From: Streptococcus suis
Lineage (GTDB): Bacteria; Bacillota; Bacilli; Lactobacillales; Streptococcaceae
Direction: 5' to 3'
Length of the DNA: 64,000 nt
Assembly (NCBI RefSeq): GCF_024509525.1
Contig: NZ_JAMWEM010000001.1
Span: 186,001-250,000, forward strand
The number at the start of each line of letters is the position of its first letter. Within the stretch, counting starts at the first letter, position 1. Both the position numbers and the translations under genes were made by a program. Shown here one piece after another: positions 53,554 to 62,597 of this stretch. Under the pieces are notes generated by a model, which saw nothing but the letters and a program-made list of their open reading frames with translations, made no database searches and was not told where the DNA came from.

Positions 53554-54387
53554 CTAACTCGTTTTTAAGCGCTGGATATGGATGGTCAAATAGACTTGTT
53601 CATCTTTTGACATCTCAAATTGATGGACCTGAGCAATATATTGCTGAATCTTCTGTGTACAAGCAAAGGCATCTGGATAATTAGCCTTGACCTGCTCATA
53701 GAGAAAGGCATCATTGACTCCTTCTACCACACCATTTGCCACCCGTTGTGCAAAATACTGGACGTGCGTTACAAAGCGGTGGTAGCTAGTATCCTCCTCA
53801 TAGGTCACACTACCAAAATACAAGCGAACAATGTCTAAAATCTGAGTCACGATTTTACTAATGGTTTGGGTTTCCTTACCAAAAGCACCGTTCTTCTGAG
53901 CATTGATCAGGTGGAGGGCAATGGAAGAAGCTTCCGCCACCTCCAATTCCAAACCTAATTTTTCTTTGACTAAATCAAGAGACCGCAAACCAATCTGGTA
54001 TTCCTTGGGGTAAAATTTACGGATTTCCCAAGACAGTGGATTTTCCAAGGCTAATCCTTCACGGCTCCGCTGGAAAACAAAGTTAAGGTGATCCCCTAGG
54101 GCAACATAAAGGGATAGGTCAAATTGTATCTCCAACACTTCTTCTGCCAGACCAATAATCCTGTTCACCACCTCTAGTTCATCCGCTTGCATGGTTAAAT
54201 AGAGATTGGCTAGGTCTTGTAACTGGTTGTCATTTTGCAGGACAAAGGTCTTTTCAATCTTGCTGACATCTACTTGTTCACCAGCCTTCTTTTGAAAACC
54301 TAGTCCCTTTCCCATGACAATCAGTTCACTTCCTTGATCATCAATCACTTGAACAACGTTATTATTATAGACTTTATCGATCTGCAT
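53554..54387 (-). CDS. licT: BglG/LicT-family transcription antiterminator
   Basis: This 277-residue protein has the RNA-binding CAT domain (about 1-55) with VYNNNVVQVIDDQGSE, and two PRD domains (about 70-165 and 175-275) with conserved histidines (SVALHLINAQ; YLTIHIQRL at the end). It binds the RAT hairpins in its own leader and in that of bglP to prevent termination when beta-glucosides are present, as set by PTS phosphorylation. It is upstream of bglP in the same orientation. Confidence 0.95.
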   Translation of the reverse strand: MQIDKVYNNNVVQVIDDQGSELIVMGKGLGFQKKAGEQVDVSKIEKTFVLQNDNQLQDLANLYLTMQADELEVVNRIIGLAEEVLEIQFDLSLYVALGDHLNFVFQRSREGLALENPLSWEIRKFYPKEYQIGLRSLDLVKEKLGLELEVAEASSIALHLINAQKNGAFGKETQTISKIVTQILDIVRLYFGSVTYEEDTSYHRFVTHVQYFAQRVANGVVEGVNDAFLYEQVKANYPDAFACTQKIQQYIAQVHQFEMSKDEQVYLTIHIQRLKTS

Positions 54388-54417
54388 TCCTATTCACCGC
54401 CTATTTACTCGACTGAT

Positions 54418-54505
54418 AAAAAAGAACCCAAGCATATAGCAAATAAGGCTGTTCCCAGACCCTTTACTATCTGCTTAGGTTTTGCCTGCTTATCAGTAAC
54501 AATCC
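54418..54505 (-). promoter_or_regulatory. RAT and terminator in the licT leader
   Basis: GGATTGTTACTGATAAGCAG starts the RAT (54478-54505). The overlapping terminator has arms of CCTAAGCA and TGCTTGGG and the T-run at 54418-54423. licT is thus subject to its own antitermination. Confidence 0.8.
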
Positions 54506-54512
54506 TACACTT

Positions 54513-54541
54513 ATCTTATCAGATTGTAAGCGTTTTTGCAA
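54513..54541 (-). promoter_or_regulatory. licT promoter with cre-like site
   Basis: -35 TTGCAA (54536-54541) and -10 TAAGAT (54513-54518) are 17 bp apart. TTGTAAGCGTTTTTG overlaps the spacer and resembles a cre with about two mismatches. Confidence 0.6.
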
Positions 54542-54554
54542 GAGGTTCAATAAT

Positions 54555-55412
54555 TTATTCTGAGGGATACTGTTTAAGTAGTCCCAACTTTTCAAAGGCA
54601 TTGTAGAGGCCGTCTTCTTCTACATCGTCTGTTATCATATCTGCCATAGCCAAGATTTCCGCTCCGCCATTGCCCATAGCCACCCCAACAGCACAATAGT
54701 CCAGCATGGAAATATCAATCTTAGCGTCTCCAAAGGCGATGGTGTCGGCCTGACTAGCACCCAAATGGTCTAGCAATACAGAAATGGCATGGGCCTTGTC
54801 GATGTCTTTCACCCCCAAGTCACCAAAGAGAGCTGACTCTCCGCGACCTCCCCAGGTGTTTGCGACCAGGTGCGGAAAGGCTTGCTTGGAATCCAAGTGG
54901 TCCTGGTAGGAATCGAGAACGAAACTGACTTTGTTAAGGTCATTGCGGTAGAGTTGACCATCAAAAATCATTCCATGAATAACGTCTTCTACTTCCTGAT
55001 CGGCCACTTCTTCTGCTGTTTTTCCTTTATTCATGGAATAAATCCGCAGGGTTTCACGAGCACGTTCACGGAAATTCTCACTGGCAAAAAGACCGTTGTT
55101 GCTTTCCAGGTAAAATTCCAAGCCGCGTTCATGGAGCCAATCCACAATCGCTCTGCTATCCTCTTCTGATAGAAGCTGGTGCATGATGACCTGACCTTGA
55201 TGCTCGACATAAGAGCCGTTACCACCAATCATTCCGTCCAAGCCAATTTCCCACAATTCTGGCTGCATTTCAGCTCGACTCCTACCAGTACAAACATAGA
55301 CCAGGTGTCCATTTTCTCTGGCCTGTCGAATAGCACGAATGGCAGATTCTGGAATCCGATTATGATAGTCTACCAAGGTTCCATCCACATCTAAAAAAAT
55401 TATCTTGCGCAC
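54555..55412 (-). CDS. Cof-type HAD-family hydrolase
   Basis: This 285-residue phosphatase has motif I FLDVDGTLVDY (residues 5-15), motif II VCTGRSRAE (near 40) and motif IV AFGDAKIDISML (near 225), with the large Cof cap between. Such enzymes dephosphorylate sugar phosphates, pyridoxal phosphate or FMN. It begins 142 bp downstream of the pdh repeat and lies behind the licT promoter region; it has its own start signal (AAGGAG) but no operon partner. Confidence 0.88.
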   Translation of the reverse strand: MRKIIFLDVDGTLVDYHNRIPESAIRAIRQARENGHLVYVCTGRSRAEMQPELWEIGLDGMIGGNGSYVEHQGQVIMHQLLSEEDSRAIVDWLHERGLEFYLESNNGLFASENFRERARETLRIYSMNKGKTAEEVADQEVEDVIHGMIFDGQLYRNDLNKVSFVLDSYQDHLDSKQAFPHLVANTWGGRGESALFGDLGVKDIDKAHAISVLLDHLGASQADTIAFGDAKIDISMLDYCAVGVAMGNGGAEILAMADMITDDVEEDGLYNAFEKLGLLKQYPSE

Positions 55413-55512
55413 ACTATATTCTCCTTACTATTTTTCTACTACAAGTATAGTCTGTTTTTCTATCAAATAACAGTCCTAAACTGCGATAGACTAATACTAT
55501 ACTATGAACATA

Positions 55513-55545
55513 CAAAAAAGAAAGCCATATGGACTTTCTTTTAGA
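55513..55545 (-). terminator. Terminator downstream of pdhD
   Basis: AAAGAAAG pairs with CTTTCTTT around a short loop, with A/T runs on both sides. It lies beyond the repeat that abuts the pdhD stop. Confidence 0.7.
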
Positions 55546-55549
55546 TGTT

Positions 55550-55649
55550 AGCATTTCAGTTTGCTTTTAGTACTAGGCAACGAGATGCAGGCTGTACTAG
55601 AGTACGGCAAATCGAGTTAACGAAGTAATAAAAGATAAACTGAATGCTA
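55550..55649. repeat. About 100-bp palindromic-ended repeat, copy B
   Basis: Ends GCATTTCAGTTT and AAACTGAATGC are inverted. The interior (TTTTAGTACTAGGCAACGAG; GCTGTACTAGAGTACGGCAA) matches copy A at 48981-49078. It abuts the pdhD stop codon at 55650. Confidence 0.7.
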
Positions 55650-57410
55650 TTATTTACGTTTTGGTGGGTTGTGAATCGCCACACCAAGCACGTCAAGGAA
55701 AGCTTCATACATAACCTCTGAGAAGGTTGGGTGACCGTGGATTGATGCTGCCACATCGTCAACTGTCAACTCAGATTCCATGATGGTTGCCGCTTCGTTG
55801 ATCATTTCAGCTGCAACTGGACCGATAATGTGAACACCAAGGATTTCATGGTATTTCTTATCAGCAATAACTTTTACGAAACCATGTGCTTCGTTAGAAG
55901 CGATGGCACGACCGTTACCAGTGAAGCTGTTGCGACCAATAAGGATGTTTTCTTTACCGTATTTCTCGATAGCCTGGTCTTCTGTCAAACCAACCATAGC
56001 GATTTCTGGGTGTGTGTAAACCGCTGCTGGTGTGAAGTCCAATTTAGCCTTGTGGTGGTTACCGTGGATGGCATTTTCAGCCGCCACTTCACCCATACGG
56101 TAAGCAGCGTGTGCCAACATCTTGGTACCGTTGACATCACCTGGTGCGTAGATACCTGGGATAGAAGTTTCTTGGTACTCGTTGACCTTGATACGACCGC
56201 GGTCCAATTCAAGGTTCAGATTCTCAAGACCAGCCAATTGTGGTACACGTCCGATTGAAAGAAGGGCTTTTTCAGAAACAATTTCTGAGCCGTCGTTCAA
56301 CTTGATTGTCAATTGGTTGTTGGCTTCAACGATTTCAGATACACCAACAGATGTCAAGAATTTCATGCCTTTCTTAGAAAGGACTTTTTGCAATTCAACA
56401 GACACTTCACGATCCATACCTGGAATGATTCGGTCAGCCATTTCAACAACTGTTACTTCTGTGCCGTATGATGCGTAAACCAAACCAAGTTCCACACCGA
56501 CTACGCCACCACCCATAACAGTGAGTGTCTTAGGAATTTCACGCAAGTCAAGAATATCATCAGAAGTCAATACCAGCTTAGAATCAATACCTGGGATGTT
56601 GATGCGGGATACTTTCGAACCTGTTGCAAGTACGATGCTGCGACCTTTGATAACCTTGTCGCCGATAACAACAGTCTTGTCAGGGTTTACTTGACCAAGG
56701 CCGTTGAAGATGGTCACCTTGTTAGCTTTCAAGAGACCCGCTACACCGCCTGTCAAGGTCTTCACAACCTTGTTCTTGAAGTCAACTGTCTTGTCCATAT
56801 CAACGGTGTAGTTTGTTGAAGCAAGGTTGATACCACGCTCAGCCGCAATCTTCAAGCCGTCAAGGATTTCAGCGTTTTTGAGGTAAGTCTTAGTTGGGAT
56901 ACAACCCTTGTTCAAGCAGGTACCGCCAAATTCTGATTTCTCAACGATAGCGATTTTACCGCCCAATTGAGCACCACGAATAGCTGCATAGTAACCAGCA
57001 GGGCCACCACCGACAACAACCATGTCGTACTCGTCAGCTGCCAATTCAGCCTTAGGAGCTTGTGGAGCTGCTGCAGGTGCGGCAGGCACTTCCAAACCAG
57101 CTGCTTTCAAGTCAGCAGTTGCTTGAGCAACCTCAGCTGGAGCAGGTGCGCTACCAACTTCAACTGATTCGCCTTCTGCACCAAGGTAAGCAATGACTTC
57201 AGTTACAGGAACAGTTGCACCGTTACCGTGAACGATTTTCAAAAGAACACCTGATTCTTCCGCTTCCAATTCCATGCTTGTCTTGTCTGACATCATCTCC
57301 AAGATAACATCGCCTTCGTTGACAAAATCACCCTCTTGTTTTTTCCACTCGATGATTTCGCCTTCTTGCATATCTACACCAAGTTTCGGCATAATAATTT
57401 CGATTGCCAT
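55650..57410 (-). CDS. pdhD: Dihydrolipoyl dehydrogenase with N-terminal lipoyl domain (PDH E3)
   Basis: E3 reoxidises dihydrolipoyl groups with FAD and NAD+. The 586-residue protein has a lipoyl domain (about 1-80; lipoyl-Lys in DKTSMELEAEE near 45), an Ala/Pro linker (about 85-125), and an oxidoreductase domain with GGGPAGYYAA, the disulphide CLNKGC (near 175) and the catalytic HPTFSE (near 558). The lipoyl domain is nearly identical in protein sequence to that of E2. It is last in the pdh operon, 270 bp after pdhC. Confidence 0.95.
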   Translation of the reverse strand: MAIEIIMPKLGVDMQEGEIIEWKKQEGDFVNEGDVILEMMSDKTSMELEAEESGVLLKIVHGNGATVPVTEVIAYLGAEGESVEVGSAPAPAEVAQATADLKAAGLEVPAAPAAAPQAPKAELAADEYDMVVVGGGPAGYYAAIRGAQLGGKIAIVEKSEFGGTCLNKGCIPTKTYLKNAEILDGLKIAAERGINLASTNYTVDMDKTVDFKNKVVKTLTGGVAGLLKANKVTIFNGLGQVNPDKTVVIGDKVIKGRSIVLATGSKVSRINIPGIDSKLVLTSDDILDLREIPKTLTVMGGGVVGVELGLVYASYGTEVTVVEMADRIIPGMDREVSVELQKVLSKKGMKFLTSVGVSEIVEANNQLTIKLNDGSEIVSEKALLSIGRVPQLAGLENLNLELDRGRIKVNEYQETSIPGIYAPGDVNGTKMLAHAAYRMGEVAAENAIHGNHHKAKLDFTPAAVYTHPEIAMVGLTEDQAIEKYGKENILIGRNSFTGNGRAIASNEAHGFVKVIADKKYHEILGVHIIGPVAAEMINEAATIMESELTVDDVAASIHGHPTFSEVMYEAFLDVLGVAIHNPPKRK

Positions 57411-57414
57411 AGTT

Positions 57415-57674
57415 ATGATACAAAGAACGTCAAATGCGACAGAATTTTAGGAGTCCAACATAGGATGCTTGCATCCAAGGCGGACTATCTAAATTCCGAA
57501 GCATTTAGTTCGTGTTCAAATGTCACGAACTCGTCCTATATCCTTTCTTTATTTTTTCACTTTACCAAATTGAGCACAGGCTAAAAACCTATTGAAAAAG
57601 ATAAATCGCCTCGTGCCTCAAGGCACATCGTTGATTTCCTATTTTCATACGGTTTTCTTAACGCCTTTTGCATC
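57415..57674. repeat. Interspersed repeat in the pdhC-pdhD gap
   Basis: The gap has imperfect inverted ends (GATACAAAGAACGTCAA and GATGCAAAAGGCGTTAA), a hairpin GTGCCTCAAGGCAC and the motifs AAAAAGATAAATCGC and TTGATTTCCTATTTTCA. The same modules occur at 48890-49105, 59066-59404 and 60401-60710. It interrupts an operon and has no ORF. Confidence 0.6.
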
Positions 57675-57679
57675 TTATC

Positions 57680-59065
57680 TTAAATCAACAATTCCAATGG
57701 GTTTTCCAGCAAGTTTTTCAAGTCAACCATGAACTTAGCACCATTCATACCGTCAACGATACGGTGGTCAATGGTCAAGCAGAGTGCCATGATTGGACGG
57801 ATTTTGATTTCACCGTCAATAACAACTGGTGTTTGAACCGTTGCTGCAACACCAAGAATTGCTGAGTTTGGTTGGTTGATAATTGGGTTAAAGGTTTTGG
57901 TACCAAACATACCCAAGTTGGTGATAGAGAAGGTTGAGCCTGACATTTCAGCCCCCTTCAACTTACCAGATTGTGCTTTCTTGATGACATCTTTTGAAGC
58001 TACCACGAAGTCGGACAAGCTCATCTTATCTGCACCATGAACAACTGGCACCACCAAGCCTTCATCCAAACCTACCGCGATACCAAGGTTGACAAACTTG
58101 TGCAACTCGATTTCCTGTGCATCATTAATCAATGACGCATTGAGGTAACGGTGTTCTTCCTTCATCAAGGTACGCGTTACCGCTAGACCAATCAAGTCTG
58201 TGAAGGTCACTTTCAAACCAGTCTTGTTCATGATTGGCTCAAGAACCTGCTTACGCAGTGCCATGAGGTTGGTCATGTCAATATCGTAGTTAAGTGTAAA
58301 TGTCGGAGCCGTCAAGTAAGAGTTGACCATACCTTTTGAAATCGCCTTACGCATTGGGCTCATCTTGATGATTTCAACACCTTCTGGCAATTCTTTAGCT
58401 GGTTTTTCTTCAGCTTTCGGTGCTGGAGCAGCAGTTTCTACAGCTGCAGGAGCAAGTACTGCCAAAACATCGTCCTTAACAATCTTGCCATTGACACCTG
58501 AACCTGTAAGAGTTGACAGGTCAACACCTTGGTCTGCTGCAATACGGGCTGCAAGCGGAGTTGCTTTTGGAGCTGCTCCCTTGAAGTCTTCAACGTCAGC
58601 CTTGTGGACTCGGCCATTTGCACCAGTTCCTGGCACAAGTCCCAAGTCAATACCAAGCTCACGCGCCAACTTACGCGCTGCTGGAGTAGCACGTACCTTG
58701 CCGCCACCTTGTGGCTTAGCCGCCACTGCTGGAGCAACGATAACAGGCGTGCGACCTGCAGGCACTTCTTCGATAGCTGCTGCAGGAGCAACTGGAGTAG
58801 CTGACGCTCCAGCCTCAACCGTTTCACCTTCTGCACCGATGTAGGCAATGACTTCTGTTACAGGAACGGTAGCACCGTTTCCGTGAACAATTTTTAATAG
58901 GACGCCTGACTCTTCTGCTTCCAGCTCCATGCTAGTCTTGTCAGACATCATTTCCAAGATGACGTCGCCTTCGTTGACAAAATCGCCCTCTTGTTTTTTC
59001 CACTCGATGATTTCACCTTCTTGCATGTCCACACCGAGCTTAGGCATAATGATTTCAATAGCCAT
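57680..59065 (-). CDS. pdhC: Dihydrolipoamide acetyltransferase (PDH E2)
   Basis: E2 forms the core of the complex and moves acetyl groups to CoA. The 461-residue protein has one lipoyl domain (about 1-78, DKTSMELEAEE), an Ala/Pro linker, two peripheral-subunit-binding-type segments (RATPAARKLARELGIDL near 125, and PLAARIAADQGVDLS near 172) and the catalytic domain (from 225) ending in the active-site TIDHRIVDGMNGA near 435. There is a single lipoyl domain, but E3 carries another. Confidence 0.95.
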   Translation of the reverse strand: MAIEIIMPKLGVDMQEGEIIEWKKQEGDFVNEGDVILEMMSDKTSMELEAEESGVLLKIVHGNGATVPVTEVIAYIGAEGETVEAGASATPVAPAAAIEEVPAGRTPVIVAPAVAAKPQGGGKVRATPAARKLARELGIDLGLVPGTGANGRVHKADVEDFKGAAPKATPLAARIAADQGVDLSTLTGSGVNGKIVKDDVLAVLAPAAVETAAPAPKAEEKPAKELPEGVEIIKMSPMRKAISKGMVNSYLTAPTFTLNYDIDMTNLMALRKQVLEPIMNKTGLKVTFTDLIGLAVTRTLMKEEHRYLNASLINDAQEIELHKFVNLGIAVGLDEGLVVPVVHGADKMSLSDFVVASKDVIKKAQSGKLKGAEMSGSTFSITNLGMFGTKTFNPIINQPNSAILGVAATVQTPVVIDGEIKIRPIMALCLTIDHRIVDGMNGAKFMVDLKNLLENPLELLI

Positions 59066-59404
59066 TTTTAAGATACCAAGTCCGAACAGAAAACGAAGGA
59101 GCTTAGGAAATCATAGAAAATCCATATTTTCTTAGCGATTTATCTTTTCTCCTAGTCTTCCGGACGGGTTCAATTCCTTTCTTTCAGTTTCTTACCTTGT
59201 CAAGAACCAAACCAGACTTCGCTCATCGAAGCGGCTCAATTCTTTCCCAAGCATTCTTAGTCATGCTAGAATATTTTATTTCTAGCATTTTAGGGTTATC
59301 GTCTTTCCGATTGCTTTTCTGACAAGGCGATTTAGTGCAGGCATAACTGACGTTAGGCAAGCCAAATCAACACAGCCAGAAAAGATAAGCGGATAACGAT
59401 AAGA
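59066..59404. repeat. Interspersed repeat modules in the pdhB-pdhC gap
   Basis: The 339-bp gap holds the module in the opposite orientation to the other two gaps (TAAGATACCAAGTCCG at one end; AAATCGCTAAG and GATTTCCTAAG inside on the minus strand) and a second A+T-rich stem (CTAGAATATTTTATTTCTAG near 59268). It has no ORF. Confidence 0.5.
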
Positions 59405-60400
59405 TTAACCCTTGTTTACTTGCTTGTAGATTGCCGCTTTGATTTTCTCTACGTTTGGCAATACTGCATTTTCAAGAATGTTTGCGTAAGGAACTGGTAC
59501 ATCGTCTGAAGCGATACGGATGATTGGTGCATCCAAGTAGTCAAAGGCTTCGCTTTCTGTGATGATCGATGCGATTTCACCGATGAAACCACCTGTTTTA
59601 TAAGCATCGTTGACCAAGATAACCTTACCAGTTTTCTTCACAGATTCGATGATCAATTCTTTATCCAATGGGATAAGGGTACGTGGGTCAACCACTTCTA
59701 CGCTGATACCTTCTGCAGCCACTTCTTCAGCTGCTTTCAAGGCACGTTCCAACATGCGACCGTATGAAATGATAGTTACATCAGTACCTTCACGTTTGAT
59801 TTCACCCTTACCAAGTGGAATGTAGAAATCTGGATCCAAGTTTACTTCTTCTTTTTTACCGTAAAGAGCTTTTGGTTCCAAGAAGATAACTGGGTTGTTG
59901 TCAAGGATAGATGATTTCAAAAGACCTTTTGCATCGTTAGCTGTACCTGGTGCGACAACCTTGATACCTGGAATGTGGGTCAACCAAGCTTCAAGAGATT
60001 GTGAGTGCTGTGCTGCTGAACCGATACCAGAACCTGAAGCCACACGGAAGGTTACAGGTGTTTTCAAACCACCACCAAACATGTAGTTGGTTTTCGCAGC
60101 TTGGTTAACAATCGCATCAAGGGCGATGGTTACGAAGTCCATGAAAGTCAAGTCAACGATTGGACGAAGGCCAGTTTGAGCTGCACCAACCGCAGAACCA
60201 GCGATTGCAGCCTCAGAGATAGGCGTGTCGCGAACACGTTTTGGACCAAACTCGTCCAACATACCAACAGATGTACCGAAGTCACCGCCGTAGATACCGA
60301 CATCTTCACCCATCAAGAATACTTTTTCATCCTTACGCATTTCTTCGCTTTGAGCCAAGTTAATCGCTTCACGCAAGGCCATTACTTTTGTTTCAGCCAT
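59405..60400 (-). CDS. pdhB: Pyruvate dehydrogenase E1 beta subunit
   Basis: This 331-residue transketolase-like subunit forms the E1 alpha2-beta2 tetramer that decarboxylates pyruvate with thiamine diphosphate. It shows FLMGEDVGIYGG (near 29), TPISEAAIAGSAVG (near 60), FLEPKALY (near 175) and a C-terminal DAPIIRIASDDVPVPYA. The E-in-ISEAA is the conserved Glu contacting the cofactor. It lies 310 bp after pdhA because of a repeat. Confidence 0.95.
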   Translation of the reverse strand: MAETKVMALREAINLAQSEEMRKDEKVFLMGEDVGIYGGDFGTSVGMLDEFGPKRVRDTPISEAAIAGSAVGAAQTGLRPIVDLTFMDFVTIALDAIVNQAAKTNYMFGGGLKTPVTFRVASGSGIGSAAQHSQSLEAWLTHIPGIKVVAPGTANDAKGLLKSSILDNNPVIFLEPKALYGKKEEVNLDPDFYIPLGKGEIKREGTDVTIISYGRMLERALKAAEEVAAEGISVEVVDPRTLIPLDKELIIESVKKTGKVILVNDAYKTGGFIGEIASIITESEAFDYLDAPIIRIASDDVPVPYANILENAVLPNVEKIKAAIYKQVNKG

Positions 60401-60710
60401 TTTTTACTCCTAATTTATATCAATTTATCTTTACTGTAACAAGTAAAATGTAGAAAACTAATCAATTACTTCATTGTAATCAAACGTCATAGCTGCTCGA
60501 GCTACCCTAGTTTGACTTGCTTCTTTAGAGCTTAGTCAAACTTCTTACGTTACAATCATGTTCGGTCTAAAAACTCGGAAAAAAGAGACGCAACCGTTTC
60601 AGCTTCAGCTGAATTACGGATGTGGCTACCTTTAGGTGCGAACTTCCTTGTGTGCAAGCACACTGTGTCAGTTCCCTATTTTTCAGTCGTTTTTTAGACG
60701 ACCTCACAAC
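60401..60710. repeat. Interspersed repeat modules in the pdhA-pdhB gap
   Basis: The gap contains the module GAAAAAAGAGACGC, then a hairpin TTGTGTGCAAGCACAC, then CAGTTCCCTATTTTTCAGTC and CGTTTTTTAGACGACC. This is the same order as in the pdhC-pdhD gap. It also has a second block with inverted TTACGTTACAATCATG / CATTGTAATC (60471-60560). Confidence 0.5.
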
Positions 60711-61679
60711 TTAGTCTACAAACACATCCTCATACGCTACTGAGATGTCTGGATCTGGGCTTTCTTGTGCGAATTTCACAGATGCTTCTACTTGTTCTGC
60801 TACTTGTGCTTCAATAGCGTCCAATTCTTCGTCAGTCGCAATCTTGTTCTCTGTCAAGTATTTGCGGTATTTCTTAAGTGGGTCTTTTGCTTTCCACTCG
60901 TTGACTTCTTCTTTGGTACGGTAAACACCTGCGTCGGCAGTTGAGTGTCCAAACCAGCGGTATGATTCAACTTCGACCATAGCTGGACCGTTACCTGCAC
61001 GAACGTACTCGATGACTTCTTGCATTTTTTCATAAACGGCAATAACGTCGTTACCATCCTCAACATAATGACCTGGAATACCGTATGCTGCTGCACGTTG
61101 GTAGAGGTGAGGAATCTTAGTAGAATAAGAAATGTCAGTTGAAATACCGTAACGGTTGTTAGTGATAAAGAAGATAACTGGCAAATTCCAAACAGCTGCC
61201 AAGTTCATTGACTCATGGAAGGAACCTTCGTTAGTAGCTGAATCACCTGAGAAGGCGATAACAATGTTATCTGTACCGAGGTATTGTTGCGTAAGGGCCG
61301 CACCCACCGCAAGGGCATAACCACCACCTACGATACCGTTTGAACCAAAGTTCCCTTTTTCCACGTTTGCCAAGTGCATCGAACCACCACGGCCTTTTGA
61401 AGTACCAGTTGCCTTACCAGCAAGCTCAGCCATCATACCGTTGATGTCAATACCTTTTGCGATAACGTGACCGTGACCACGGTGGTGTGAGAAGATGATG
61501 TCTTGGTCTGTCAAACCAGCGATTGGTCCAACAGCTGCCGCTTCTTCACCAACTGAGAAATGAGTCATACCTTGCACAAAGCCACGACGTACCAATTTGT
61601 TTAATTTCATATCAACATCACGAATCTGTTGCATTTTTAGGAACATATCCAAGTGTTGTTCTTTTGAGATAGATACCAT
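60711..61679 (-). CDS. pdhA: Pyruvate dehydrogenase E1 alpha subunit
   Basis: This 322-residue subunit carries the thiamine-diphosphate motif GDSATNEGSFHESMNLAAV (near 158-176, ending in the family's Asn), SHHRGHGHVIAKG (near 63) and YRWFGHSTADAG (near 243), with phosphorylation-loop-like residues. The start at 61679 has GGAGGAAATT upstream; the frame extension to 61691 begins before it. It is first in the pdh operon. Confidence 0.95.
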   Translation of the reverse strand: MVSISKEQHLDMFLKMQQIRDVDMKLNKLVRRGFVQGMTHFSVGEEAAAVGPIAGLTDQDIIFSHHRGHGHVIAKGIDINGMMAELAGKATGTSKGRGGSMHLANVEKGNFGSNGIVGGGYALAVGAALTQQYLGTDNIVIAFSGDSATNEGSFHESMNLAAVWNLPVIFFITNNRYGISTDISYSTKIPHLYQRAAAYGIPGHYVEDGNDVIAVYEKMQEVIEYVRAGNGPAMVEVESYRWFGHSTADAGVYRTKEEVNEWKAKDPLKKYRKYLTENKIATDEELDAIEAQVAEQVEASVKFAQESPDPDISVAYEDVFVD

Positions 61680-61711
61680 AATTTCCTCCAAAGGTTTTCT
61701 CGTTCTGCTAT

Positions 61712-61740
61712 ATGATAGACCAATATTTCACAAATGGCAA
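61712..61740 (-). promoter_or_regulatory. pdh operon promoter
   Basis: -35 TTGCCA (61735-61740) and -10 TATCAT (61712-61717) on the minus strand, 17 bp apart. A TTGTGAA half-site (61727-61733) sits in the spacer and more occur at 61804 and 61848, resembling Rex half-operators. Confidence 0.6.
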
Positions 61741-61865
61741 ATAATTGAACCGTTTTCTTTCCTACATCTAAAACAGCCTAATCTATTGCTTTTAGTGCAT
61801 TTTTTCACAATTTAAAAATCCCCGCCTGTCACAATATTGATCGATTATTCACAAACTTTTTGGTG

Positions 61866-61894
61866 TTGAAAGCACCATCATTTTGTGCTATGAT
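61866..61894 (+). promoter_or_regulatory. Promoter of the TRIC-like gene
   Basis: -35 TTGAAA, a 17-bp spacer and an extended -10 TGCTATGAT (61886-61894), 17 bp before the start codon. Confidence 0.8.
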
Positions 61895-61911
61895 GAAACC
61901 TGGAGGTGGAC

Positions 61912-62571
61912 ATGGATTTTGATTTTTTTCTACTGATTTGTAATTACATTGGCACCATTGCCTTTGCCGTATCGGGTGTGATTAAGGGCTTCAAGAAGAG
62001 GCTGGATATTTTCGGTATCAGCCTACTAGCTATTATCACGGCAGTTGGTGGAGGAATGATTCGGGACACCATGCTGACAAAGATTCCGACCGCCTTAATA
62101 GATCCTTCGTCTATTTATCTGTCAATCGGCGTAGCTCTTATGATGTATGTGATTGTCATTAGTAAAAAGCAGGACAATCCCCGTGACAAACAGCTCTATC
62201 GCTATTTAAGCAAGGTCAATCTGACCTTTGATGCTATCGGCCTGGTCATATTTGCTCTCTTGGGTGCCAGTGCTGGTATCGAATCCCATTTAAACAGTAT
62301 GGCGACTGGTATTTTGGCTAGTCTGACTGGGGTGGGCAGGGGAATCCTCCGCGACTTGTTGGTCAACGAAACTCCTTCTGTTCTCAAGGAAGATGTTTAT
62401 GCCCTGCTGGCATTTTTTGCAGGCTTGGCCTATCACATCTTGGTTGTCCAACTCCATTTTGCTCGCATCCCAAGCTTCATTGTCTGCTTTGCCTTTTTCC
62501 TCCTCCTTCGCCTCTTGGTGATTAAATACAAACTTAACCTACCTAATATGGACCGAACAAATAAGACTTGA
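61912..62571 (+). CDS. TRIC-type (UPF0126/YadS) cation channel protein
   Basis: The 219-residue protein has seven hydrophobic segments arranged as two three-helix repeats plus one. Each repeat carries the family's Gly-rich motif (AVGGGMIRDTM near 45 and TGVGRGILRDLL near 135). Prokaryotic TRIC homologues form trimeric cation channels. The ATG at 61912 has GGAGG; the GTG at 61906 lies within it. It is a monocistronic neighbour of pdhA, divergent. Confidence 0.85.
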   Translation: MDFDFFLLICNYIGTIAFAVSGVIKGFKKRLDIFGISLLAIITAVGGGMIRDTMLTKIPTALIDPSSIYLSIGVALMMYVIVISKKQDNPRDKQLYRYLSKVNLTFDAIGLVIFALLGASAGIESHLNSMATGILASLTGVGRGILRDLLVNETPSVLKEDVYALLAFFAGLAYHILVVQLHFARIPSFIVCFAFFLLLRLLVIKYKLNLPNMDRTNKT

Positions 62572-62594
62572 GCTGGGCTCAAGTCTTATTTTAT
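62563..62594. terminator. Bidirectional terminator after the TRIC-like gene
   Basis: AAGACTTGAGC and GCTCAAGTCTT pair around three bases, followed by ATTTTATTT on the plus strand, overlapping the stop codon. Confidence 0.8.
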
Positions 62595-62597
62595 TTC

